Of a stretch of DNA of 64,000 nt, positions 17,936-26,300 are shown in pieces. The position numbers and the translations under genes are program-made. Below the pieces are notes generated by a model. The model had not been told where the DNA came from. It worked only from the letters and a program-made list of their open reading frames with translations, and did no database searches. The stretch comes from CAVZBT01 sp963773605 (lineage in GTDB: Bacteria > Acidobacteriota > UBA6911). The stretch lies in contig CAVZBT010000005.1 of the NCBI GenBank assembly GCA_963773605.1, positions 62,001-126,000 of the forward strand. Reading direction: 5' to 3'. Numbering within the stretch: the stretch's first letter is position 1; each line of letters starts with the position of its first letter.

Positions 17936-18814
17936 CTACGCGCGCTTCAGATTGGCCAGTGCCTCCTTCGCCCAGGTGGCGTATTCGGGGCGCTGCTGCA
18001 GGTTTTCGACCCGGAAGATTCTCAGGCCGCACAGCTTCCCCTCGTTGATGTCCTGAACAAAGAAATTCAACAGCTGCTTGTATTCCTGCTCGGTCAACCA
18101 GCGGCGTTCGCTCCCCGCATTCAGGTAAACCGATCCCATGAGCGGTTTGCCCTCGAACTTCTTCAGCGCCTGGTCGAGGAGCTTCGCATGGTCCTGCAGC
18201 ACTTTCGTATTGTAGAAACTGAAGATGATCGCGTCTATGTCGTAATCAAAGGTCCTTTCCAGCTCCTTGGGCGGGTAACAGGGAACCCAGATAGGCAGGC
18301 GCGGGTTTATCGACTTGACCTTGGCGATGATCTGCCGGAACTCCTTCTCCGAGTGTCCGCCCTTTTGCACTTCATCCATTTCCTCGATGAAGTCATTGAG
18401 GTACAACCCGATGATCTCGTTGCGGGTCCGCGCCAGGTCGGCTATCCACTCGGCGTGCGCCATGGCCTGGTCGAACTTCCAGCCCCAGATACCCCGTTCG
18501 ATCTTGGCGATGACGTACTTCACGCCCGGCGTGCGCATGTGAGTGTACATCAACGTTTCTTCGAGCTTCTGGCCCGTGTAGGGCTTGTCGTGCGTCCACA
18601 CGGTGTTGAACCCGACGTCTTTGATGGTGGGGGCGATGTCCACTTTCGCGCTGTGCTCCCAGACGGAAATCAAGGGCTCCGACGGGATTTTCGCCGACTG
18701 GGGCGCGGCGGTGACGCGCTCGAGCGGGCAGAGCGGCGCCATGAGGGCGCCGCCCGCAAGCTGCAAGACGCTGCGCCGGCTGAGGGATCTCTGCGCGCGT
18801 TCGGATGAACTCAT
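17936..18814 (-). CDS. Tat-exported protein of unknown function
   Basis: 292 residues beginning with a twin-arginine signal (LSRRSVLQLAGGALMAPL). The mature part reads as repeating strand-helix units (ISVWEHS, GFNTVWTHD, VKYVIAKIERGIWGW, IIGLYLNDFIEEMDEV, PIWVPCYPP, IDAIIFSFYN, GLRIFRVENL), consistent with a barrel. The acidic LNDFIEE and the FRVEN segment could be catalytic, but no named family is recognised. It faces the preceding exported protein across a 78-bp gap containing short repeats of CAGTTCGCAGT. Similar size, export and barrel-like layout suggest the two work on related substrates. Confidence 0.6.
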   Translation of the reverse strand: MSSSERAQRSLSRRSVLQLAGGALMAPLCPLERVTAAPQSAKIPSEPLISVWEHSAKVDIAPTIKDVGFNTVWTHDKPYTGQKLEETLMYTHMRTPGVKYVIAKIERGIWGWKFDQAMAHAEWIADLARTRNEIIGLYLNDFIEEMDEVQKGGHSEKEFRQIIAKVKSINPRLPIWVPCYPPKELERTFDYDIDAIIFSFYNTKVLQDHAKLLDQALKKFEGKPLMGSVYLNAGSERRWLTEQEYKQLLNFFVQDINEGKLCGLRIFRVENLQQRPEYATWAKEALANLKRA

Positions 18815-19209
18815 GGATGGTTTCTCCTTATTCGATTCGGATCACGGTTGATTGGGCGGGGCGGGTATGAGGTGATGCCCAAACCCGTCCAGCGAACGTT
18901 GCATACCGGAAGTTTCACGAGACCTCCCGGGGCGGTCGGGGTAACAAGCGCCTCATTCTAACAGCGGGACAATTGGGCGACCCGAGTATACACCCGCCAC
19001 GAGCGGGCGCGTCCCGATTGTCGGCGGGGCCAGAAGACGACCGTAAGGGCGGGGCCGGCCGTCAGCCTACCCGCCAGATTCTCGCTTCGACTCTACGACG
19101 CCGCACGCTTTTTGTACGCCGGGGTCATTCGAGTCGGTATGATGGTCCGTGTTTGCGTCCGCCCTGGCGGAGCGCGTAACATGGTGCTGCGCTGCGGAAG
19201 GATGTGGGG
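18815..19209. other. Intergenic region, no gene seen
   Basis: 395 bp between divergent genes, so it should hold two promoters. There are GC-rich short dyads (ACCCGCCACGAGCGGGCG region) and a TTGTAC (19112) with TATGAT (19138), but the 20-nt spacing is too wide to call a promoter. No coding or RNA signal was found on either strand. Confidence 0.4.
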
Positions 19210-19968
19210 ATGAGCGACCCAACGGAGAGGTTTTCGGACCGGGTGGACGCCTACCTGCGGGGCCGTCCCTCGTATCCCCCCGGAATCGTCAAACTGCTCC
19301 GGTCGGAATGCGGACTGAGTCGCGGATCGGTGGTCGTGGACGCGGGATCCGGAACCGGGATCTTCACGGGACTGCTGCTCGCAGCAGGGTGCACCGTGTT
19401 CGCGGTCGAACCGAACGCGGCGATGCGTCAGGCCGCCGAACGTCTGCTCGGCGCGGAGCCCGCGTTCCACTCCGTGGAGGGCACTGCGGAAAACACCGGC
19501 CTTCATCCGGCGAGCGCCGATACTGTCACCGCCACCCAGGCATTCCACTGGTTTGACCGGGACCGCGCGCGAAGCGAGTTCAGCCGGATTTTACGACTTG
19601 GAGGCTGGGTAGTGGTGGTATGGAACCAGCGGTTGAAGGATGCCGACCGGTTCCACACCGGTTACGAACGGCTCCTGCAGAAGTGGGGGACCGACTACGC
19701 CCGAGTCGACCACACCCGCATCGGCGAGAAGGACCTCACGCGGTTCTTCCTGCCGCGTCCCTGCCGAGCGGAGACATTCGAAAATGCGCAGGCCCTCGAC
19801 TGGGAGGGGCTGCAGCACCGGCTATTGTCGTCGTCGTTCGCCCCAAACCTCGGCTCGCCCGACTGCGCTCCCATGCTGGCCGACTTGGACGCCCTCTTCC
19901 GGGAGCACGCCAGCGACGACAGGGTGGTCATGCGCTACCGCACCGTCGTCTACTATGGCCAGCTTTGA
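19210..19968 (+). CDS. Class I SAM-dependent methyltransferase
   Basis: 252 residues. The N-terminal FSDRVDAYLRGRPSYPP motif is typical of the UbiE/Tam-like group. It is followed by a complete SAM loop (VVVDAGSGTGIFTG), FAVEPNAAM, EGTAENTGL, ATQAFHWFD and ILRLGGWVVVVWN. The start is ATG 19210 with GGAAGGA seven nt upstream; a GTG at 19204 is possible. It stands alone, with a small glycine/tyrosine-rich exported protein encoded convergently. The methyl acceptor is unknown; homologues act on small carboxylates, quinones or unknown metabolites. Confidence 0.9.
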   Translation: MSDPTERFSDRVDAYLRGRPSYPPGIVKLLRSECGLSRGSVVVDAGSGTGIFTGLLLAAGCTVFAVEPNAAMRQAAERLLGAEPAFHSVEGTAENTGLHPASADTVTATQAFHWFDRDRARSEFSRILRLGGWVVVVWNQRLKDADRFHTGYERLLQKWGTDYARVDHTRIGEKDLTRFFLPRPCRAETFENAQALDWEGLQHRLLSSSFAPNLGSPDCAPMLADLDALFREHASDDRVVMRYRTVVYYGQL

Positions 19969-19980
19969 ACTTCCTCCGCT

Positions 19981-20325
19981 TCAAAACCAGCGCCGTCGAT
20001 TGCGCGAATAATCGCGGCCGCGGTAGCCGGCGTCATAGCCTTCGCGATAGCCGGCCTGGTATCCCTTGTTGTAGTCCCCTGGACGACCGTAACCCCGGTA
20101 GTGGAATGCGTCTCTCCGATTGGAGCTTCGGATCCTGGGGTGATAGTTCAAACCTGCACGGTAGTCGCGGTTGCCCTGTCGCAGCCCGTCGCGGTAGCCG
20201 TCGTCATGCCCGGCGCGGTAAGCCGAGTACCGGCTTTCGTCACGCCGGGAGCGATCGGGATACTGCGCCGCTGCCGGAAGCACGGCGATAAGGACAAGCA
20301 TTGCAGCCTTGATCGTGGCCCGCAT
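19981..20325 (-). CDS. Small exported Gly/Tyr/Arg repeat protein
   Basis: 114 residues: a Sec signal (ATIKAAMLVLIAVLPAAAQ), then a mature chain built from short GY/GxxxG repeats. YRAGHDDGYRDGLRQG and YNKGYQAGYREGYDAG are two similar blocks, separated by YHPRIRSSNRRDAFHYRG. The regular A/Q-G-x-x-x-G pattern resembles small glycine-zipper or surface-associated repeat proteins. The ATG at 20323-20325 is chosen because GGAGG lies 6 nt upstream; a TTG 12 bp earlier would add residues within the ribosome-binding site. The function is unknown. Confidence 0.65.
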   Translation of the reverse strand: MRATIKAAMLVLIAVLPAAAQYPDRSRRDESRYSAYRAGHDDGYRDGLRQGNRDYRAGLNYHPRIRSSNRRDAFHYRGYGRPGDYNKGYQAGYREGYDAGYRGRDYSRNRRRWF

Positions 20326-20442
20326 AGCGCCCTCCAAGTTTGAAGTCCTGATAGTTAGATTTCCGCGGGCTGGACATGTTTCAACTACCGATGCCGCGCA
20401 AGGAGCTGCCGGGCCGCGAGTCCCCGTTCGATCCGGTTCCGG

Positions 20443-20928
20443 TCACCGGAAGGCGACGCCGGCACGAAAAAGGAAGGTATGGGGGCTGTCGCTGGAGAAG
20501 ATGAAGTCGCGGAACTCCAGGCGCACCGCGACCCGGTCGCGCAGCCAGTATTGGACTCCGCCACCGAAGTTGCCGCCGCCCGCGTTGCCTCGGCTGCGGA
20601 ACGCTACGGAACCCCCGCCGCTCACAAACGGCACCAACTTCCGTCGAGCATCGCGCCCGGCGAAGTGGTACGAGAGGTCGACCGAAGCCAAACCAACGCC
20701 GTCGACACCCGAATGCCCCAGGTAGCCGAGCTCGCCGCCGAATCCGAGTCCGCGGCCCACCAGCAACTCCCCGCCCCCTCCGGCATTGAAGGCAGCCGGG
20801 CCCCCGTCGGAGAGAAATCCTGCGCCTGCGAAAGCATACATCCAACCGTGACGATCCCCCTGGCCCTGCGCAGCGGCCAGGCAGGGGAGAGCCACAACAG
20901 CCAGAACGATGAGCGCGGCTTTGCGCAT
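20443..20928 (-). CDS. Outer-membrane beta-barrel protein (OmpX/Lom-like)
   Basis: 161 residues with a Sec signal (KAALIVLAVVALPCLAAAQG) and a glycine-rich mature chain of alternating polar/hydrophobic strands (GGGGELLVGRGLGFGGELGY, LVPFVSGGGSVAFRS, GGGVQYWLRDRVAVRLEFRD) ending FLFRAGVAFR, as expected for a small eight-stranded barrel with a terminal aromatic/Arg motif. The start ATG 20926-20928 has a strong GGAGGTGAT upstream; an ATG 18 bp earlier would leave that site unused. A GATAATTATC palindrome lies about 130 bp upstream. The specific role is unknown. Confidence 0.7.
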   Translation of the reverse strand: MRKAALIVLAVVALPCLAAAQGQGDRHGWMYAFAGAGFLSDGGPAAFNAGGGGELLVGRGLGFGGELGYLGHSGVDGVGLASVDLSYHFAGRDARRKLVPFVSGGGSVAFRSRGNAGGGNFGGGVQYWLRDRVAVRLEFRDFIFSSDSPHTFLFRAGVAFR

Positions 20929-21050
20929 GCCATCACCTCCGGCCATGCTCTAGCAACACGTGCGCCAAAACAGACCCGGTGCACCAAACACCTGTTCCGA
21001 CTGAGGAGTCCGGCGCCGCGCGGATTGCCGCGGCATACCAGTGAGAATGT

Positions 21051-21066
21051 GGGCGATAATTATCCC
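21051..21066. promoter_or_regulatory. GGGCGATAATTATCCC palindrome
   Basis: A perfect 10-bp dyad GATAATTATC flanked by GGG and CC in a 255-bp gene-free gap upstream of the outer-membrane barrel gene. AT-rich against GC-rich surroundings, it could be a repressor or metalloregulator operator. It contains a Fur-like GATAAT half-site, but the full 19-bp Fur pattern is absent. Confidence 0.3.
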
Positions 21067-21183
21067 ATCAGCTGTAGAAGATTTCGTCACTCGCGACGGA
21101 GCGCGATGACCGGGGCCTGTGCGCTTGGGATGGGCACCAGAGAGCGGCCCGTAGGTCCATTTTGGAAGTGGAAGTCCGAAAGG

Positions 21184-21846
21184 CTATTTAGGGGTGCCGG
21201 GCCGCGGCTCGCGGTGCCGGTCAATCCAATAGGCCCAGACGGCGAAAAGCCATGCCGCGTTGCCGACCAGCGCGAGAACCTGCGTGTTCGGCGGGGGCGC
21301 GCCGCGCGCGTTCAGGGCATAGATGAGGGTGAGTGCGCCCACCAGGGCCCGGAATCCATAAACTCCCGCCCGGTCCTTTGCCCGCGTCGCACCCGCATAC
21401 AAAGCGACGCCGGCGATGAAGAGCGAGGACTCGAAGAGCAGCGTTCCTGCGATCGAGTTCCACAGCCCGAGCCCCAACCTCGGGCCACCGGGCCAGAGCG
21501 GCAGATCGGGCCGGTGCGTCAACCAATCGAGTACCCAGTGGCTGAAGACGCAGAGGACGATCAGCTGTGCCCCGCGCTGGTCCCGTCGAAGCGAATAGTA
21601 CAAAGCGCCGAACAGGAGCGCCCAGATGATCACTGCCATCAGGCTGTGCGAGATCGGGTAATCATAAAAATCGAGGGGGGTGAACGCCGTGTTGCCCGGA
21701 TCGATCCTAACATGCTCTATGGCTGCAATCAGCAGGATGGGCCAGAGCAGATCGACGAACTGAGCCGCAATGAAGAGCGTGCCGAGCGAGACCCGCGGCG
21801 CCACTTTCTTCGCCGCCAGCGCCACAGCATAGTGCCCGAGGAACAT
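21184..21846 (-). CDS. YdjM/DUF457-like metal-dependent hydrolase family membrane protein
   Basis: A 220-residue integral membrane protein. The N-terminus MFLGHYAVALAAKK supplies the first conserved histidine. FVDLLWP, YPISHSLMAV and CVFSHWVLDWLTHRPDLPL give the conserved His/Asp clusters typical of the YdjM (LexA-regulated) and DUF457 inner-membrane proteins. About six hydrophobic helices are visible, ending near VWAYWIDRHREPRPG. The enzymatic activity implied by the family name is not proven in general. The gene is monocistronic as far as can be seen. Confidence 0.8.
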   Translation of the reverse strand: MFLGHYAVALAAKKVAPRVSLGTLFIAAQFVDLLWPILLIAAIEHVRIDPGNTAFTPLDFYDYPISHSLMAVIIWALLFGALYYSLRRDQRGAQLIVLCVFSHWVLDWLTHRPDLPLWPGGPRLGLGLWNSIAGTLLFESSLFIAGVALYAGATRAKDRAGVYGFRALVGALTLIYALNARGAPPPNTQVLALVGNAAWLFAVWAYWIDRHREPRPGTPK

Positions 21847-21955
21847 TACGGAACCTCATGTCACGGCCTGCTCCGCCATGTACAGCCGCCAGCCGGCACC
21901 CCAGAACCCGACCCGGCCTAAGGGCGTCGAGCGCGCTGCAAGCGCGCGGTTCCGC

Positions 21956-22140
21956 TCACCCTTCGGCGTTGTCGAATCGGCCCTGGTCGATATAGAGACC
22001 TTCGCCAGGTAGAACGCTCCCAGACAAGTTCCGGATCGAGATCGAGGGTCTGCTGCAAGCTCCGCTTTGGCTTCGGCGATCATGCTCACCGAACGCAGGG
22101 CGAGGTAAGCCTGGCCCAGGAGTCGCGCGCGGCGCCTTTC
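21956..22140 (-). pseudogene. Decayed TPR-protein fragment
   Basis: Read on the minus strand, this segment gives TPR-like pieces only if the frame is changed two or three times: LLGQAYLALRSVSMIAEAKAEL in one frame, QTLDLDPELVWER in a second, GAFYLAKV back in the first, and LYIDQGRFDNAEG then a stop in the third. Together they match the helix-A/helix-B pattern of TPR units (LGxAYLxxG..DxAxAxL..ALxLDPxLVxA). Multiple indels within 180 bp argue for true decay rather than one sequencing error. It abuts the 3' end of the GDP-mannose dehydratase gene. Confidence 0.55.
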
Positions 22141-23155
22141 ATACGAAGGCGGAACTGGTGTCCGGGGCCCCGCCGGCGTGGGAGCGACGGCCTTCTCTGT
22201 CGAGATCGCTCGCAACCATCTCCTCGATCAGTTCCCCCAGGGTATGATCGTAGCGCCAGCCCAGCACTCGACTCGCTTTCGCCGCATCCCCCAGCAGTAT
22301 GTCGACCTCTGCGGGCCGGAAGAGCCGATCGTCGCGCACCACGTGGTCGCGATAATCCAGCCCCACCAGCGAGAAGGCCTCGTCGCAGAACTCGCGCACC
22401 GAGTGGCATTGCCCGGTGGCGACGACGTAGTCGTCGGCAGTTTCCTGCTGCAGCATCAGCCACATCGCGCGAACGTACTCGCGAGCGTGGCCCCAGTCGC
22501 GCTGCGCGTCCAGATTCCCGAGCGCCAGCTGCTGCGCAAGGCCGAGCTTGATCCGCGCGACGCCGCGGCTGATCTTGCGCGTCACGAATTCGTACCCGCG
22601 CCGGGGAGACTCGTGGTTGTACAGGATTCCGGACGAGGCATGAAGACCGTAGGCCTCCCGGTAGTTGCGCGTGAGTTCGAACCCGGCCACCTTGGAGATG
22701 CCGTACGCCGAGCGCGGGTGAAATGTAGTGAGCTCGTTCTGCGGAGTCTGCTGCACCCTCCCGAACATCTCGCTCGAGGCGGCGAAATAGAACCGGCACT
22801 CGGGGATTACCTCGCGCACCGCGGACAGGACATAGTGAGTGCCGTTGATATTGGCGTTGAAGGTGGAGTACTCGTCTTCGAAGGAGTAGCTGACAAAACT
22901 CTGGGCCGCGAGGTGATAACACTCGTCGGGCCGCACCGACTGGAAGACGCGGAATATACTCGCGAAACTCTCCAACGAAGCCGCATGCACGTGGATTTTG
23001 TCCAGGAGGTGCTGGATGCGCCACATCCGGTGCTCCGGGTCCTCCAAGGCGACCCGCCGCACGATGCCGTGCACTTCGTACCCTTTGCCCAGCAGGAACT
23101 CGGTCAGGTAGCTGCCGTCCTGCCCCGTAATACCGGTGATCAGAGCCTTCTTCAT
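22139..23155 (-). CDS. gmd: GDP-mannose 4,6-dehydratase
   Basis: 338 residues. The extended-SDR signatures are the cofactor loop TGITGQDGSYL, the family-specific GIVRRVALEDPEHRMWRI region, CYHLAAQSFVSYSFEDEYST, the SSEMFG serine strand, the YGISK catalytic Tyr-Lys and YNHESPRRGYEFVTRKI. These are diagnostic of Gmd, which turns GDP-D-mannose into GDP-4-keto-6-deoxymannose for deoxyhexose-containing surface glycans. I start at ATG 23153-23155; the upstream ATG would add eight residues. No GDP-fucose synthase or Rmd follows in this window, so the end product is unknown. The C-terminus ends where a decayed TPR fragment begins. Confidence 0.94.
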   Translation of the reverse strand: MKKALITGITGQDGSYLTEFLLGKGYEVHGIVRRVALEDPEHRMWRIQHLLDKIHVHAASLESFASIFRVFQSVRPDECYHLAAQSFVSYSFEDEYSTFNANINGTHYVLSAVREVIPECRFYFAASSEMFGRVQQTPQNELTTFHPRSAYGISKVAGFELTRNYREAYGLHASSGILYNHESPRRGYEFVTRKISRGVARIKLGLAQQLALGNLDAQRDWGHAREYVRAMWLMLQQETADDYVVATGQCHSVREFCDEAFSLVGLDYRDHVVRDDRLFRPAEVDILLGDAAKASRVLGWRYDHTLGELIEEMVASDLDREGRRSHAGGAPDTSSAFV

Positions 23156-23346
23156 CGGCGTTTCCACTCCCGAAGACATGCGACGGATTCGCCACTGGCG
23201 ACGATTGTGTCCGAACGCGCAGTCAACCGCAAATCTTAATGGTGCCGCACAAACGTGCGGCTTACAATCGAGGGAAACGGGACTACCTGATCGGGCTCGC
23301 GCAAGAACTGCCTGCGGCCGGGACTGTGGGTCAGGGGTCCCTTGAG

Positions 23347-26300
23347 TCAGGCGGTCCCCATCAAGACGACGACCTCATGCTGCTTGCCGTCATCCACGAG
23401 AGGAATCTCGTTCCCACCCAGTTGTTGTCCGTCGAGCGTGATGTGCCGGACGCCTCGGTTGACGCGGTCCGGGTTGTCGACCCGAATGTGGTACCCGGCG
23501 CTGTTTTCACGCCAGGTCACGGAATACCCGGGCCACTGGCTCGGTATGCAGGGGTTGACCTGCAATGAACTCCCCTGGCGGCGCAGCCCCAGGATGGCCT
23601 CCACACCCAGGCGCCACATCCAGCTGGCCGAGCCGGTGTACCAGGTCCAGCCGCCGCGTCCCTCGTGCGGCGGCACACTATAGACATCGGCCGCCACGAC
23701 GTAAGGCTCGACCACGTACTTCAGCGCACCCTGTCGCTGGTCGCTGTGACCTATCGGGTTGAGAAGGCGGAAAAGCTCCCCGGCGCGGTCGCCCTGTCCC
23801 AACTCGACAAACGCCCAGGCTACCCATATCGCCGCGTGGGTATATTGGCCACCGTTCTCACGGATTCCCGGCGGGTACCCTTTGATATAACCCGGATTAC
23901 GGGACGTCCGGTCGAAGGGTGGAGTGAAGAGCATGACCAGCTGGCTCTCCTGGCGCACGAGCCGCTCGGCGACTGCCTGCATCGCCTGCGCGGCGCGTTG
24001 CGGATCGCCCGCGCCCGACAGAACCGCCCAAGACTGCGCAACGGAGTCAATCCGACACTCCCGGTTCTGCGCCGAGCCGAGCGGTGAGTGGTCATCGTAG
24101 TAGGCCCGGAGGTACCAGCTCCCGTCCCAGGCCTTTGATTCCAAGGCCTTGCGTAACTCACGGGCCCGCTTCCGGCAGGTGGCAGCCAGCTCAGGGTCGG
24201 CCATGAAATCGCACAGCGGAACGAACCGGGTCAAGGTGGCATAGAGAAACCACCCCAACCACACGCTCTCTCCCCTGCCTCCGATGCCCACGAGGTTCAG
24301 GCCGTCGTTCCAGTCCCCGGAACCGATGAGCGGCAGACGGTGCAGTCCGGCAGTCTGTCCCTTCCGGATCGCCCGCCGGCAGTGTTCGTAAACCGTATAG
24401 CTCTCGCTGGTGGACGACCAGGAGCCATAGCGTTCGCTCTCACCGGGCTTGAGGGGGTCGCCTTTGAGAAAGGGCGCGCGTTCGGCCAGGACAGACGTGT
24501 CGCCTGTGGCGGTTACGTAATGCGCGGCCACAAAGGGGAGCCAGAGCAGATCGTCCGAACAGCGCGTCCGCACGCCTCGTCCGGTGGGAGGATGCCACCA
24601 GTGGAGAGCGTCCCCGTCCTCGAACTGGTGTCGCGCGGCTTCGATAATGTGACTCCGCGCGGTGTCCGGCAGGGCGTGCGTCAGCGCCATGACGTCCTGC
24701 AGTTGGTCCCGGTAACCGAACGCTCCGCCGGACTGGTAAAGCGCCGATCGGCCCCACATGCGGCAGGACAGCGCCTGGTAGAGAAGCCAGCGATTCAGCA
24801 TGATATCCATGGCCCGGTCGGGGGTCCGGACCGTAATCGCGCCCAATACCCGGTCCCAGAGCGCCGTCGTCGCCTGCCAGGCGGCTTCGACCTGCGCGGG
24901 GTCCCGGTAGTTCCTGATCAGCTGCAGCGTACGTTCCCGGTCGCTCCCCTGGCCTAACAGGAAATAGATCTCTTCGGTCTGCCCGGCGGCGAGGTCGACA
25001 TGAAGCTGGAGGGCCGCGCAGGCGTCTTGTCCTGCACGAATGCTCGAGGTCAGCCCGATGCGATAGAGGGCGGCCGGATGGCTCAGGCTGCCCATCCGGC
25101 CGAGGAACTCCGCCCGATCCGCGGTTATGCCGTGGGGTTCCTTATTCGCTGCGAGGAAGGCAACACGCTGCCCGAATTCGATGCTGTACGGGTTGCGGGC
25201 CAGCAATGTACCTGTCTCCGAATCAAATTCCGGCACGATAAACTGCTGGGTGGCATCGCGCGTCGTACCGAGTACCCAGTCGGCATAATAGGTGGCCGTG
25301 ATGCGCCTGGGCCGTTGCCAAAGGTTCTGGAGCCGCAGCTGCACGATCTTGATCGGCGCGTCAGGAGCGGCAAAACAGCGCATGCGCTGGTAAAGGCCGT
25401 GGCTCTGGTGCTCGATGACGGTGTAACCCGCCCCGTGGCGGATCAGGTGCGGGAGGGGCGCCCGGGCGGGCAGCGGTGCAGGGGACCAGATCCTGGCGGA
25501 CTCTTCATCCCTCAAATAAAGGGCTTCTCCCGCGCCATCGCTCACGGGGTCGTTCCGCCACGGTGTGAGCCGGTTTTCGCCACTGTTCCCGGCCCAGGTG
25601 AAACCGGTTCCCGACTCGGAGATCAGGAACCCGAATTCCGGATTGGCAATGACGTTGATCCAGGGCGCGGGCGTCCACTGACCCGGTTTCAGGTAGATCA
25701 CGTATTCCCGGGCATCCGCGCTGAATCCGCCGAATTCATTGTCGTACAGCAGGTCATCCGGGCGACTGATCGGGGGCGTCGTTTCCTCCGTCGCTGCGCC
25801 GGCCGCAAGGCTCGAAGTAAAGGCCGGCAGCCGGATGGGGGCCTCAAACAGCCGGCCCAATTGGCTGGCCAGCGTACCCTTGCCGCAGTCGAGCACCACC
25901 CGCGCGGCGGTTTCCAGGAGGACGCGGTCGGCCTGCGGCAACTGGTCCGAACGCAGCACGAAGATGCCGTCGTGCCGGTTCAGCCAGATCTCGTTGCCGG
26001 TCTGAACGAACAAGCGCCTCAGTTGCTCGGCAAGGTCCTGCTGGTAACTCGTATCCCACTCGTTGAGGATGACGAGCGTGGTTTTGATTTGCCGGTTGCG
26101 CCAGTAGGTGTGGGCCTGCAGCAACTCCTGCAGCAAGGTCAATTCGTGCGGATGTGCCGCCCGCACCAGCAAAATCGGGAAATCCCCCGAGATGCCAAAG
26201 GCCCACAGCCCGGGTTGTCCCTTGCTGTTGGCGGCGAGAAGAGCGGGGTCCGCCCGCAGGGCGGGGTGCGGGTAAAGGAGTGCGGAAAGCAATTGCTGAA

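Noticed and set aside
21051..21066. Fur box
   Set aside because: Only a GATAATTATC core is present; the three-hexamer pattern is missing, so only a generic palindrome is claimed.
20479..21921. 480-codon plus-strand frame
   Set aside because: Antisense to two well-supported genes (outer-membrane barrel and YdjM-like protein) and crosses the gap between them with no coding features.
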